Shown here in pieces: positions 18,401-29,100 of a stretch of 64,000 nt of DNA. The notes under the pieces are model-generated. The model did no database searches. It was given only the letters and a program-made list of their open reading frames with translations, and was not told the origin of the DNA. Each line of letters opens with the position of its first letter. Position 1 is the stretch's first letter. Origin of the DNA: Chryseobacterium indicum (GTDB lineage Bacteria; Bacteroidota; Bacteroidia; Flavobacteriales; Weeksellaceae); the NCBI RefSeq assembly GCF_021504595.1, contig NZ_JACSGT010000001.1, forward strand, positions 2,976,001 to 3,040,000, in the 5' to 3' direction. The translations under genes were made by a program, and so were the position numbers.

Positions 18401-21400
18401 TCCAGAATGCGTAATGCAGGTTATCAGGTATCCGTTCAGGATATTTTCAAAAATCCGACGATTAAACAATTAGCATTAAAAATAAAACCTCTGGTTAATC
18501 ATACAGACCAGATGATAATAGAAGGAGAAATAGAGCCAACTCCTGTGCAAAAATGGTTTTTTGACAACTCAAATGTAGACCGTCATCATTTTAATCAGTC
18601 TACAATGTTACATTTTAATAATGGAATTTCCTCAGAATCAGTTAAGAGAATATTCAATAAAATAATCGAGCATCATGATGCATTGCGTATAGTTTTTACA
18701 AATGAAAAAGGAGAGATAAACTCTTATAATAAAGGGCTTATTTTTCCCGTATCGTTGGAGGAGCATTATATTAATCATTATGAAACAGGGTTGTTATCTG
18801 ATCTTAGCAACAAAATTCAATCGGAAATCAGTTTAGAGAGTGGGCCGTTAATAAGATTGGGTTTATTTCATAGTAATGGAAGCAGCAGGCTGTTGATTGT
18901 TATTCACCATCTTGTTGTTGATGGTATCTCGTGGAGAATACTTCTGGAAGATATTAAGAATTTATATGATCAGGATATTCAGGGAAAAAGTTTAGTTCTT
19001 CCTCTAAAAACTGATTCATTTAAATACTGGTCTGAGAAACTCACCGATTACACCAAAGGAAGATCATTTGAAAAGTCAGTTTCTTATTGGGATTCTGTAT
19101 TTGCTGATAACACGGTTGTTCCATTAAAGAGAGATTATGAAAATGAAGAGAATAGATTTTCTGATCAGCAGGAAAAATCATTCATATTAAATAAAAACTA
19201 CACTGGAAAGCTGCAGGGAGAAATTCATAAAAGATTCGGGACCCAGATTAATGATATTCTGTTAACCTCATTAATGCTCACTTTTCAGGATGTTTTTGGA
19301 ATAGACGGAATTTCTTTGGATCTGGAAGGTCATGGTCGGGAAGAATTTATCAAAAATGTTAATATTAATAGAACCGTAGGTTGGTTTACCTCAATATATC
19401 CTGTTTTTTTAAATGATAAAGGAAATGTAAGAGATACAATCATACACATAAAAGAAACGCTTAGAAATATCCCGAACAACGGAGCAGATTATCTTCTGTA
19501 TAAATATAACAGTAAAAATAATTTCTCAGATAAAACAAATAATATCCCTGTAAGCTTTAATTATCTCGGAGAATTTGAAACAGAAAACCAGTCATTCATA
19601 ATTGTAAATGAAGGCAAAGGTGAAGATATTTCTCCGAAAATGATTCAGCATTACGACTGGAATGTTATTGGGATGGTTACTGACGGATGTTTACAGATTA
19701 GTTTAAGGTACAGCAATAAACAATATAAAGTTTCTACAATAGATCGTTTTATGGAGGTCTATCATCAAAATCTCCAGAATCTGATTGATTATTGTATTGA
19801 ATATCCTGTGAACGAAATGACTCCTTCTGATCTTATCTTTAAAGAAATACCTCAGGCAAGATTAGACGAATTCCAGAAAACCTATCAGATGGAAGACATT
19901 TATCCGCTTTCTTCTATGCAGGAAGGTATGTTATTCCATTCAGTATTGGAATCTGATCATTCGGTTTATTTGGAACAGAAAGTTCTGAGCCTTCAGGGAA
20001 ATGTGAAGCCGGATGTCGTAGAAAGAAGTATGAATGAACTTTTGAAAAGATATGATCTCTTCAGAGCTGTATTTCATCATCAAGGGCTGGAAAGACCTGT
20101 TCAGGTTATTCTGAATGAAAGACAAGTGAAATTTACTTTTAAAGACATCAGAAAAGAGTGTTCTGAAGAAACAGAAACCAAAGTAATAGAGTGGTACAGG
20201 AATCTGGATGCATCAGAACCTTTTGATCTTCAGAAAGATGTCCTTATGCGCATAATGCTCCTACAGACAGGAGAAGAAAAATTTGTTCTTATATGGTCTC
20301 ATCATCATATTCTTATGGATGGGTGGTGTACAAGCATCATCTGGAATGATTTCAAATCACTTTACATAAATAATATTAATGATGGAAAAGCTGCTTTACC
20401 ACCTGCAAAAAGGTATTCGGATTATCTTCAGTGGATAGAAAGCCTGGATCAGCAATCCTCTGTAGAATATTGGAAAAATTATTTGGAAGGGTATACTATT
20501 CCTGCAAAAATTCCTGAAAAAAGTGTTTATTCTTCACAGAAGGAAATGTCGGGTTTATTTTCAGAAGAACTTACATTAGAAAAAGATGTGTTCCAGAAAT
20601 TGAAAAATATCTCTGAATTACATCAGATCACTCTTAATACAATTATTCAGACAGCATGGGGAATGGTATTGAGCAGATATAACAACACAAATGATGTAAT
20701 CTTTGGTTCCGTATTATCAGGGAGAAGTTCCGAAGTAGATGGAATTGAGAATATGGTCGGATTATTCATTAATACTGTTCCTGTGAGATTAAAATATGAA
20801 AGAGAAGAACCTCTTATTGAAATATTGAAGAGAACGCAGGAAGATGCCTTAAAAATCAATGAACATCAATATTTTTCATTGTCTGATATTCAGGGGCTTA
20901 GTGAGCTGGGTAACAGGTTGTTCGATCATATCATGATTTTTGAAAATTATCCCATCTCTGATAAATTGGTTATTCCCGAAGATAAGAAGACTATGGGTTT
21001 CACAGTTGAAGATATTCAGGTTTATGAAAAGACCAACTATGATTTGGTTGTACTTGTTATTCCGGGAGATAATATCAGAATTCAGGTAGATTTTAATCCG
21101 GGCAAATATTCTCGTAAGATAATTGTGCAAATGATGGATCATTTGAAAAATACAATAAATTCAATACTTGAAAACTGCACCATTTCTGCCAAAGAACTGA
21201 ATTTTATAAGCGAAACAGAAAGCATAAAGCTTCTAAACCAGTTTAATAAAAAGGAAGTAACATATCCTTCGGATAAAACCATTATCGATTTGTTTGAAGA
21301 ACAGGTTTTACGTACACCGGATGATATAGCAATACAATTTGAGGATCAGCAGATTACTTATTACCAGTTACATAAAAGAAGTTCGGAAATTGCCATTGCA

Positions 21401-23101
21401 TTAAGAGAAAGAGGAACAGGAAGAGACAGCATCGTAGGATTGCTTATGCATAAAAGTATTGATACTGTCATAGGTATGCTTGCTATTTTAAAAGCAGGCG
21501 GAGCTTATCTTCCGATAGATATACATTATCCTGAAGCAAGAAAAGACTACATCATTGAAAACAGCGGCTTAAAAATTATTCTTACAACATCTGAATTGCA
21601 GCCGATGAAAAAAGATAATATACAATCTGTACTTATTGATGATATACCTTTTTCAGAAAGCCTACCTGAAATTTCTTATGTAAATACACCTACAGATCTT
21701 TGTTATGTAATTTATACATCAGGAACAACAGGAAATCCGAAAGGAGTGATGATTGAGCATAAAAATGTTGTGAGATTATTATTCAATGCTGATTTTCAAT
21801 ATAGTTTTTCTGCCAATGATGTCTGGACAATGTTTCATAGTCATTGCTTTGATGTCAGTGTCTGGGAAATGTACGGAGCTTTATTATATGGCGCAAAGCT
21901 GATTATCATTCCGCCAATGTTGGCAAAAGATACCAAAGCGTTCCTACATCTTCTGAATAGAGAAAAAGTAACCGTCCTCAGCCAGACTCCAAGTGCATTT
22001 TATAATCTTATACTTGCAGATTCAGGATCTCGTTACGGTGAAAGCATTCGCTATGTTATTCTTGCAGGTGAATCCGTAAGTCCTATTAAACTTAAAGAAT
22101 GGACTTCGAAATATCCTGACGCAAAGATTATAAATATGTATGGGATTACAGAAACCACAGTACATAATACCTACAAAGAACTTGGTGCTTTTGAAGTTGA
22201 TAACAATATAGCAAACATAGGAACACCTATTCCCACACTATCCATGATTCTTCTGGATGAAAATAAAAAACTGGTTCCTAATGGAGTTGAAGGTGAAATA
22301 TATGTAGGTGGTGAAGGTGTTGCAAGAGGATACCTTAATAATGAGGAACTTACAGGGCAAAGATTTATAGTTCATCCTTACTTACCGTCAGAAAGACTGT
22401 ATAGATCAGGTGATTTAGCGGTAGTAAATGAAATAGGGGAGCTAGAATACAAAACAAGAATGGATCATCAGGTTCAGTTAAGAGGATTTAGAGTTGAGCT
22501 TGAAGAAATACAGTATCAATTGTTACAGTTTGAAGGGATAAAAGAGGTAAATGTTCTGGCAAAAGAGATTAACGGAGAAACCTGCCTGATCGCTTACTAT
22601 ATACACGAAGAAGGAATTGAGACAGCTTTACTAAGAAAATATCTGCTAAACAGATTACCGGATTATATGGTGCCGAGTTATTTTATAGCAATGGAAAGCT
22701 TTCCTCTTACATCAAACGGAAAACTTGATAAAAGAGCATTGCCTGAACCTCAGCTTGAAAGTGTGGAAATTTCTGCACGGCCAACGAACCAGATCCAGAA
22801 AGAACTCATTGCGATTTGGGCAGAAATGCTCATGATCAGTGAAGATAAAATAGGAATTAATACAAATTTCTTTGAAATAGGAGGAAACTCGCTTAAGCTT
22901 ATGAAAATGGTAGATAAAATTAATCAGCATTTTAATACTGATATAACAGTTGCAAAAGTATTTGCATATCCTGTCATCTCGTCACTTTCAGTATTCTTGA
23001 GCGATGACAATAATAAAGAATCTAAAGAAGCAGAAATACAGCTCGATACAGATTTAGAACAAATGAATGATACGATGAATCTTTTAAACCTGATTAATTA
23101 G
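15401..23101 (+). CDS. NRPS: C-A(Asn)-T-E-C-A-T
   Basis: The protein has 2566 residues and two modules. C1 (12-445) has HHILYDGWS from 145, a motif style of C domains accepting D-residues, which fits the upstream E domain. A1 (450-945) reads D-L-T-K-I-G-E-V-G, Asn-like. T1 carries Ser993. An epimerisation domain follows (1047-1485; HHLVVDG, GWFTSIYP). C2 (1500-1930; HHILMDGWC from 1635) again looks DCL. A2 (1947-2450) reads D-V-W-S-I-A-M-V-H, which I cannot assign; the nearest known pattern is Thr (DFWNIGMVH). T2 carries Ser2497. The next gene starts 2 bp after the stop codon and opens with a ketosynthase, so the A2 residue is expected to be extended by malonate. Predicted addition: D-Asn, then an unassigned L-residue. 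Confidence 0.92.
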   Translation: MDTKLDKRNVQDIFELSMVQKGMLFHYLNEDNNIYNAQLNLKIEGILDVDILRDAVNILQSNNEVLRSVFKWEGLSKPLQIVLHDSPVNFIYHDVSYKNESEILQLVSDYAQNDFNKRFSLSEVPFRISIIKTDTASFTLFITHHHILYDGWSTGILLKELFGNYQYLLESGSNPKILIKPGYKDYINGLMKKENAEDAKAYWKNYLNDFEPQSTFVNSQNSTSGNLVTKITSLLDAESLEAFSVKYQVTKAAIIYAALGILLQKLKGESDVVIGTTVSDRDSSVTGSENILGNFINTVPLRVIAEEAESFLDIVKKIHSDIINRSQYKTSYYEVKKIMELKASEDLFDTLVVVENYPIDEEAINSHNAFSVKLNSVQENTGIPMVVTVFFKEQLEIEVIYQNHMVDKNYAETFLDHIPAFLETLIANPDHSSDRLSFLSESEKEILIDFNNTAANFKTEETILSRFQKIVITHPEKIAVICGSESVSYKVLNEESNKVAAYLQQKKGVKKGDLVGLLLNRDRNLISVILGVLKAGACYVPIDPAYPSDRIHYIIESSNLSATIAHNKSDAIQNTILIEDIFDEKEIFSLSSSEAEQTDLAYIIFTSGSTGNPKGVMISHGALMNYIGWASEKYVGNDKTAFPLYSSISFDLTITSIFTPLVTGNTIVVYEDDDSVTLIEKVLKDNLVDIIKLTPSHLKIINDNGLLEKYESKLKKMIVGGEDLDYNLAQDIWRKFDGQLIIYNEYGPTEATVGCMIFTFDPSCKFHSVPLGKPISNTQIYILDKYLNPVSYGVKGEMYIAGDSLADGYLGREDLTAERFCSNPFLQGKKMYKTGDYAVRQKDGNIIFSGRIDEQVKISGYRIELKEIEHQLNSHIDITGSVVTVKQKNGSKFLAGYYIADNEIDSSSLRDYLSGKLPQYMVPSYYIKIDEFPLSANGKLNLKALPDPEFKINEKYEKPSTKEEQILAEHFANVLGLPKVGITDNYFSIGGDSIKSIQISSRMRNAGYQVSVQDIFKNPTIKQLALKIKPLVNHTDQMIIEGEIEPTPVQKWFFDNSNVDRHHFNQSTMLHFNNGISSESVKRIFNKIIEHHDALRIVFTNEKGEINSYNKGLIFPVSLEEHYINHYETGLLSDLSNKIQSEISLESGPLIRLGLFHSNGSSRLLIVIHHLVVDGISWRILLEDIKNLYDQDIQGKSLVLPLKTDSFKYWSEKLTDYTKGRSFEKSVSYWDSVFADNTVVPLKRDYENEENRFSDQQEKSFILNKNYTGKLQGEIHKRFGTQINDILLTSLMLTFQDVFGIDGISLDLEGHGREEFIKNVNINRTVGWFTSIYPVFLNDKGNVRDTIIHIKETLRNIPNNGADYLLYKYNSKNNFSDKTNNIPVSFNYLGEFETENQSFIIVNEGKGEDISPKMIQHYDWNVIGMVTDGCLQISLRYSNKQYKVSTIDRFMEVYHQNLQNLIDYCIEYPVNEMTPSDLIFKEIPQARLDEFQKTYQMEDIYPLSSMQEGMLFHSVLESDHSVYLEQKVLSLQGNVKPDVVERSMNELLKRYDLFRAVFHHQGLERPVQVILNERQVKFTFKDIRKECSEETETKVIEWYRNLDASEPFDLQKDVLMRIMLLQTGEEKFVLIWSHHHILMDGWCTSIIWNDFKSLYINNINDGKAALPPAKRYSDYLQWIESLDQQSSVEYWKNYLEGYTIPAKIPEKSVYSSQKEMSGLFSEELTLEKDVFQKLKNISELHQITLNTIIQTAWGMVLSRYNNTNDVIFGSVLSGRSSEVDGIENMVGLFINTVPVRLKYEREEPLIEILKRTQEDALKINEHQYFSLSDIQGLSELGNRLFDHIMIFENYPISDKLVIPEDKKTMGFTVEDIQVYEKTNYDLVVLVIPGDNIRIQVDFNPGKYSRKIIVQMMDHLKNTINSILENCTISAKELNFISETESIKLLNQFNKKEVTYPSDKTIIDLFEEQVLRTPDDIAIQFEDQQITYYQLHKRSSEIAIALRERGTGRDSIVGLLMHKSIDTVIGMLAILKAGGAYLPIDIHYPEARKDYIIENSGLKIILTTSELQPMKKDNIQSVLIDDIPFSESLPEISYVNTPTDLCYVIYTSGTTGNPKGVMIEHKNVVRLLFNADFQYSFSANDVWTMFHSHCFDVSVWEMYGALLYGAKLIIIPPMLAKDTKAFLHLLNREKVTVLSQTPSAFYNLILADSGSRYGESIRYVILAGESVSPIKLKEWTSKYPDAKIINMYGITETTVHNTYKELGAFEVDNNIANIGTPIPTLSMILLDENKKLVPNGVEGEIYVGGEGVARGYLNNEELTGQRFIVHPYLPSERLYRSGDLAVVNEIGELEYKTRMDHQVQLRGFRVELEEIQYQLLQFEGIKEVNVLAKEINGETCLIAYYIHEEGIETALLRKYLLNRLPDYMVPSYFIAMESFPLTSNGKLDKRALPEPQLESVEISARPTNQIQKELIAIWAEMLMISEDKIGINTNFFEIGGNSLKLMKMVDKINQHFNTDITVAKVFAYPVISSLSVFLSDDNNKESKEAEIQLDTDLEQMNDTMNLLNLIN

Positions 23102-23103
23102 CA

Positions 23104-26100
23104 ATGGAAAAATATACAGGATTAGAAATAGCAATAATCGGAATGGCAGGACGATTTCCGGAAGCAGATAACATTACACAATACTGGAATAATCTGGAGA
23201 ACGGAAAAGATTGTATAAGTGATTTTACGGAAGAAGAAATTATTTTGGAAGGAGAGCCGGAAAGTCTTGTAAAATCTTCAGCTTATGTCAAGTCCAATGC
23301 TTATATCAAAACTAAAAAATACTTTGATTCCGAATTTTTCGGATATACTCCGCATGAAGCAGAGCTAATGGATCCTCAGGTAAGAATCTACCACGAATGC
23401 TGTTGGGAAGCATTGGAAGATAGTGGTTATACCTTCTCTGCTAATGATAAAGTAGGCGTTTTTTCTGCTGCATCACCAAGTGTGGCATGGCAATTATTTT
23501 CTACAAAAAATAATCAGGACAATTTTGTTGATGGGTTTACAGCTTCACATTTAAGAGATGCTACTTTTCTAAGTTCCAGAATTTCATATAAATTTAATCT
23601 CAAAGGTCCTGCTATTCTTGTACATACAGCCTGTTCTTCTTCATTGGTATCTATTCATCAGGCTTGTAGCAGTCTTCTTTTGGGAGAATGTAATATCGCG
23701 GTTGCTGGAGGCGTTAACATTGTCAATTATTCAAAAAAAGGATATTTGTACCAGGAAGGAATGATCCATTCAAAAGACGGAAGATGCAGACCTTTTGATG
23801 CTGAGTCCAGTGGAACTGTTGGGGGAGAAGGAGCTGGTGTTGTAATTCTTAAAAGGCTTAAAGATGCCATAAAAGATAGAGATAACATTTATGCTATCGT
23901 AAAAGGCAGTGCCATAAATAATGATGGTAGTAACAAAGTAGGATATACCGCACCAAGTGTCAAAGGTCAGGCTGAAGTAATCAGAAAAGCCCACAAAATG
24001 GCAGGAATTGACCAGTCGACAATAGGATATATTGAAACTCACGGAACGGCTACATCGCTGGGGGATTCCATTGAAGTGGAAGCATTAAATGAAGTATTTG
24101 GGAATTGTGCTCTTAATACGTGTGCAATAGGTTCTGTGAAGTCCAATATAGGCCATTTGGATACTGCTGCCGGTGTTGCCGGATTTATAAAAACTGTTTT
24201 GGCAATTAAAAATAGGAAAATACCTGCAAGTTTACATTTTGAGCAGCCTAATCCTAGGGTTGACTTCAAAGGCGGTCCTTTCTATGTAAATAATAAACTA
24301 AAAGACTGGGATGGTAACGAGCCGTTAAGAGCCGGAGTAAGCTCATTCGGAATCGGGGGAACAAATGCTCATATTGTTTTACAGGAAGCTCCTGAAGTTC
24401 CTATTTCTTCAGAAAGCCGAAAAAATCAACTTTTGGTATTATCTGCTAAAACTTCCAATAGTCTTAATGAAAATATTATTCGTCTTAATGAATTTCTAAA
24501 GCAAAATAGAAATATAAATCTTGCTGATACAGCTTTTAGTCTTCAGAAAGGAAGAGAGAGATTCAAATACAGAAAGACTGTTATATGCAGCAATATAGAA
24601 GATGCTTCTGACAAATTAGCGGAGAGCCTTTCTTATAATGGTGTAGAAGCTCATACTAAAGAAGGGGTTCAAAATATTATTTTTATGTTTCCCGGTCAGG
24701 GAACACAATACAGTAATATGTGTAAAGACCTTTATTATTCTGAAAAGATTTTCAGAAATAAAGTAGATGAATGTCTTGCTATTGCTTCTCAATACTCATC
24801 AGAAGATTTTCGTGCAATTTTATTTCAGGACAGAGTTTCTGGGAAAAATATCAATAATACTGAAGTTGCACAGCCACTTTTATTCATTATTGAGTATGCT
24901 CTTGCTCATTTACTTCAACAATGGGGAATAAAACCTGATTACATGATCGGTCACAGCATCGGAGAATATGTAGCGGCTTGTGTGAGTGGTGTATTTACAT
25001 TGAATGATGCTATAAGGCTTGTTATTAAAAGAGGTGAGCTCATGGGAAAAGCCGAAAAAGGAAGTATGCTGAGCATCGAAATAGAAAGCGATAAACTGAA
25101 CTTGCCTGCTGGTATTGATATCGCAGTTATTAACAGCGAAAAATCAATAGTAGTTTCAGGAACAGACCAGGATATAGAAGAGTTTAGTGCTGAGCTTGAG
25201 AAAAAAGGAATTATCAATAAAAAAATTCATACATCACACGCTTTTCACTCTCGTATGATGGATAATATTTTGGACGAATTTGAAAAGGAATTCAGTCATA
25301 TCAGTATCCAAAAATCACAGATCCCGTATATTTCTAATATCACCGGAGATTTTGTGGATGATCATCAGATTTCTCAACCTTCATATTGGAGCAGACATTT
25401 AAGAAATACGGTAAATTTCTTTAAGGGAACAGAAACTCTCCTTAAAACAGGAGGAGCATGTTTTATTGAAGTGGGTCCCGGAAGAAGTTTGAGTAATTAT
25501 GTTTCCGATAGCAGTTCAATGGATGACTCTCATGTTATCATTAATATGGTAAGACATGCGAAGCAGGCAATTGATGATCAGGAATACCTACTGGGAAAAC
25601 TTGGAAGTCTGTGGGAACATGGTGTGAACATCAATTGGGATCAATTTTACAGTGGAGAAGAAAGAAATAAAGTTTCTTTGCCCACTTATGCGTTTGAGAA
25701 GTTAGAATATGTTACTGATTTTAATCTCAATAAATTACTTAATACCCAATTAAAGGAAGATAACTTTACAGAATCATTTACCGGTATTGAAGAATACATT
25801 AATGTTTCCTACTGGAAGCGTTCTGTTCTGCCAAACAAAGCTGTTGAGCTTTCTGAATCTTCATCTACGTTTTTAGTGTTTTCAGGAGATAAAGAAAAAT
25901 TCAGTGATTCAATAATCAGGGAGTTACGCTCTTACGGACAAAACGTCATTGAAATACAAAAAGGTGAAGAGTTTTCAGAAATTAATCAGAATACGTTTAA
26001 GCTTAACATCGGTTCTTCGGAAGAAGTTTCAGAATTATGGAAGCATTTCACACAAAAAGAAATAATCCCTCATCAGATTATTTATTGTCTTACTCTTGAT

Positions 26101-29100
26101 GAAGAATATCAGAAAGGAAATTATGATACACTTGATAAAAAGATCAATGACGGATATTTAGGACTGTGTAATATAGCCCAATCTATTGCTAGGGAAGGTC
26201 AATCTGGAAAAATCAGCATCAATGTAATTGGTAATTATCTGGCTCAGGTAATGCAAAACGACGAGATTGATGCTCTTAAAGCAATGGTTTATTCGCCAGT
26301 ACAGATTATTCCTTCGGAGATCAGTAATGTACGATGCAAAATTATAGACATACCTTATCCTTTCCATAATAAGAATGAGGAAAACGAATATATTTTTAAA
26401 ATTGAAAATGAGATTTTTTATGAAGCTTCAGAATCACCATGTGTAGCATATAGGTATAATGAAAGATGGGTAGAAACTTTTGAACAACTTCAAAATAACC
26501 CTAAAACAGAATCTGAAGTTAAAATTACTGAAAAGGGTGTTTATTTAATTATAGGCGGAACCGGGGGCATAGGATTATCTATTGCCGAAAAATTAGTGGA
26601 AGATCATAGTGCAGATATTATTCTTGTTCACAGATCAGAATTTCCGGAAAAAAAGGATTGGAATAACGTTTTAAGCTCGGAAGAAACAGATGAAACACTT
26701 CGAAAAAAGATTCAGAAAATTAAAAATATAGAAAATTGTGGAAGTAAGGTAACACTATACCGTTCTGATGTAACAGATGAAAAGCAAGTTCAGGAACTTA
26801 CGCTGAAAATAAAGAATAATTATCCTTCCGTAAACGGAATTATCTGGGGTGCAGGCGAAGTAGATTATGGAGGTATTATTCTGAACAGAGCTAAAGATGA
26901 TTTTATATCCTACAGTTCTGCGAAAGTACATGGCCTGCTTCTTTTAGAAAAATATTTTGATTTCAGCCAACTTGATTTTTTAGCTCTGTTTTCTTCTGTA
27001 GGAAATGCTATTTATCAGGTTAAATTCGGGCAGATAGCTTATAATGCAGGAAATGAATTTCTTGAAAATTACGCTTACGCAGCCAGAAAATCAGGCATAA
27101 ATGCCATTACAATCAATTGGTGCGACTGGTTTGATACAGGATTGACTTATGATTCGGTAAGAAAAGCAGAAAATATTCAGGATAGAGATCTCATAAATTC
27201 AAAAATTCATAACGGGATCTATCCGGAGAAAGGAATAAAGATTTTCTTTAAATGTCTTCAGAATAAAGGAACAGTTTACACGATTTATCCTAAGGATCTT
27301 AACAGAAATATTAATCAGCAAAGAAAGAAACTTGAGAATACCCGACAGGAAATTTTTAGTTTAACATCTCAAGATCAGGAAGAAGGATTGATAAATTCGG
27401 AAGAAGTTTTGATTGATCTTTTCTCTGTTTTCTTCGGTAGAAAAGTAAGTCGTGAAAGTAACTTTTTTGAACTCGGAGGGGATTCTCTTAAGGCAATGAA
27501 CCTGATTGCAAGAATCAATCAGAAAATCAGCTCAAATCTTACAATTAGTGATATTTATAAATTTCCTACTGTAAAAGAACTTACAGGAATGCTGGGAGAT
27601 CTTAATCCTTCTTTACAGGATAACAGAATTCCACAAGCTCCTTTACAGAAATACTATAAGACTTCTGCAGAACAAAAAAGAATGTATTTTTTACAGGCAA
27701 TTGATGAGCAGAGTACTCTATATAACGAAACGGAGGTTTTAAGAATCTTTGGTAAAATAGATCAGCTTAAAGTTGAAAATATTTTCAAAAAAATCATTAC
27801 CAGACATGAAAGTCTAAGAACTGCATTAAAGATTGTAAACGGAGAATTGATGCAGGAGATTCTCACAGATTTTTCTTTCAGACTGGAAATTCTTCCATAT
27901 GAAGAAAACAGGGAACATGAAACGATACAGTCTTTTGTCAGACCTTTTGATTTACAGAACGCTCCTTTGCTTCGTGTAGGATTAATAGAAAAAAATCCTG
28001 AAGAGTATATTATGGTGATCGATTCGCATCACATTGTCCTTGACGGAGTATCAAGATTTGTTCTGAGAGAGGAGTTTAATATTATTTATAACGACGGAGA
28101 ACCGGAACCTATGGTTTTGCAGTATAAAGACTATGCAGAATGGCAAAATACTCCGGCTCAGAGAGAAAAACTGGATAGCCAGAAAAAGTTTTGGATCAAT
28201 GAATTTTCAGAAGAAGTTCATCCTCTGGAACTGCCTACGGATTTTCCAAGACCTTTTGAAAGAACCAATGAAGGAGATTTTGTAAAATTTATAATAGGTA
28301 AAGAGGACTCTGGAACGTTAAGAAAAATGGCTTCTGAAGCTGGCGGTACAATGTACACAGTATTACTGGCTGTGCTGAATGTTTTCTTAGGTAAACTAGG
28401 GAATCAGGAAGATATTGTAATCGGAACACCTGTTTCCGGAAGACAAGATGCTGATCTGGAAAATCTTATAGGAATGTTTGTAAATACAGTTTGTTTAAGA
28501 AACTATCCTAAAGGAGAAAATACTTTCAGAGATTTTTTATCTGAAGTTAAAGAAAGAACTTTAATAAGTCTGGAAAATCAGTCCTATCAGTTTGAAGAGT
28601 TGGTCAATGATCTGAAAATACAACGTGACGAGAGAAGAAATCCTCTTTTTGATACAATGTTTGTATATCAGAATTATGAAGAATCTAAACAGGTAACCAA
28701 TGGATTAGTGATAAAACCGGAAAATTTTAAGATTAATTTCTCCAGATTTGATTTAACGCTATTGGTAATCGATGAGAATGAAGAGCTTCATCTGAGACTG
28801 ATTTATTCTACAGAAATATTTAAGAGAGATACGGCAGAAAGATTTGTCAATTATTTCAGAGAGATAATAAAGCAGGTTACCGAAAACCAATCTGTAATGT
28901 TATCAGAAATTACGATAATTCCGGCAGAAGAAAAACAGAAATTACTGGTTGATTTTAACAATACTTCCATTGAATATCCCGGAGAAAAAAATGTTCTTGA
29001 TCTTTTTTTAAGAAACGTAGAAAGAACACCTGATGCTACTGCGCTTATACATGGAGACAAAAAAATAAGTTTCTCTGAGTTGAATGAAAAAGCGGATACC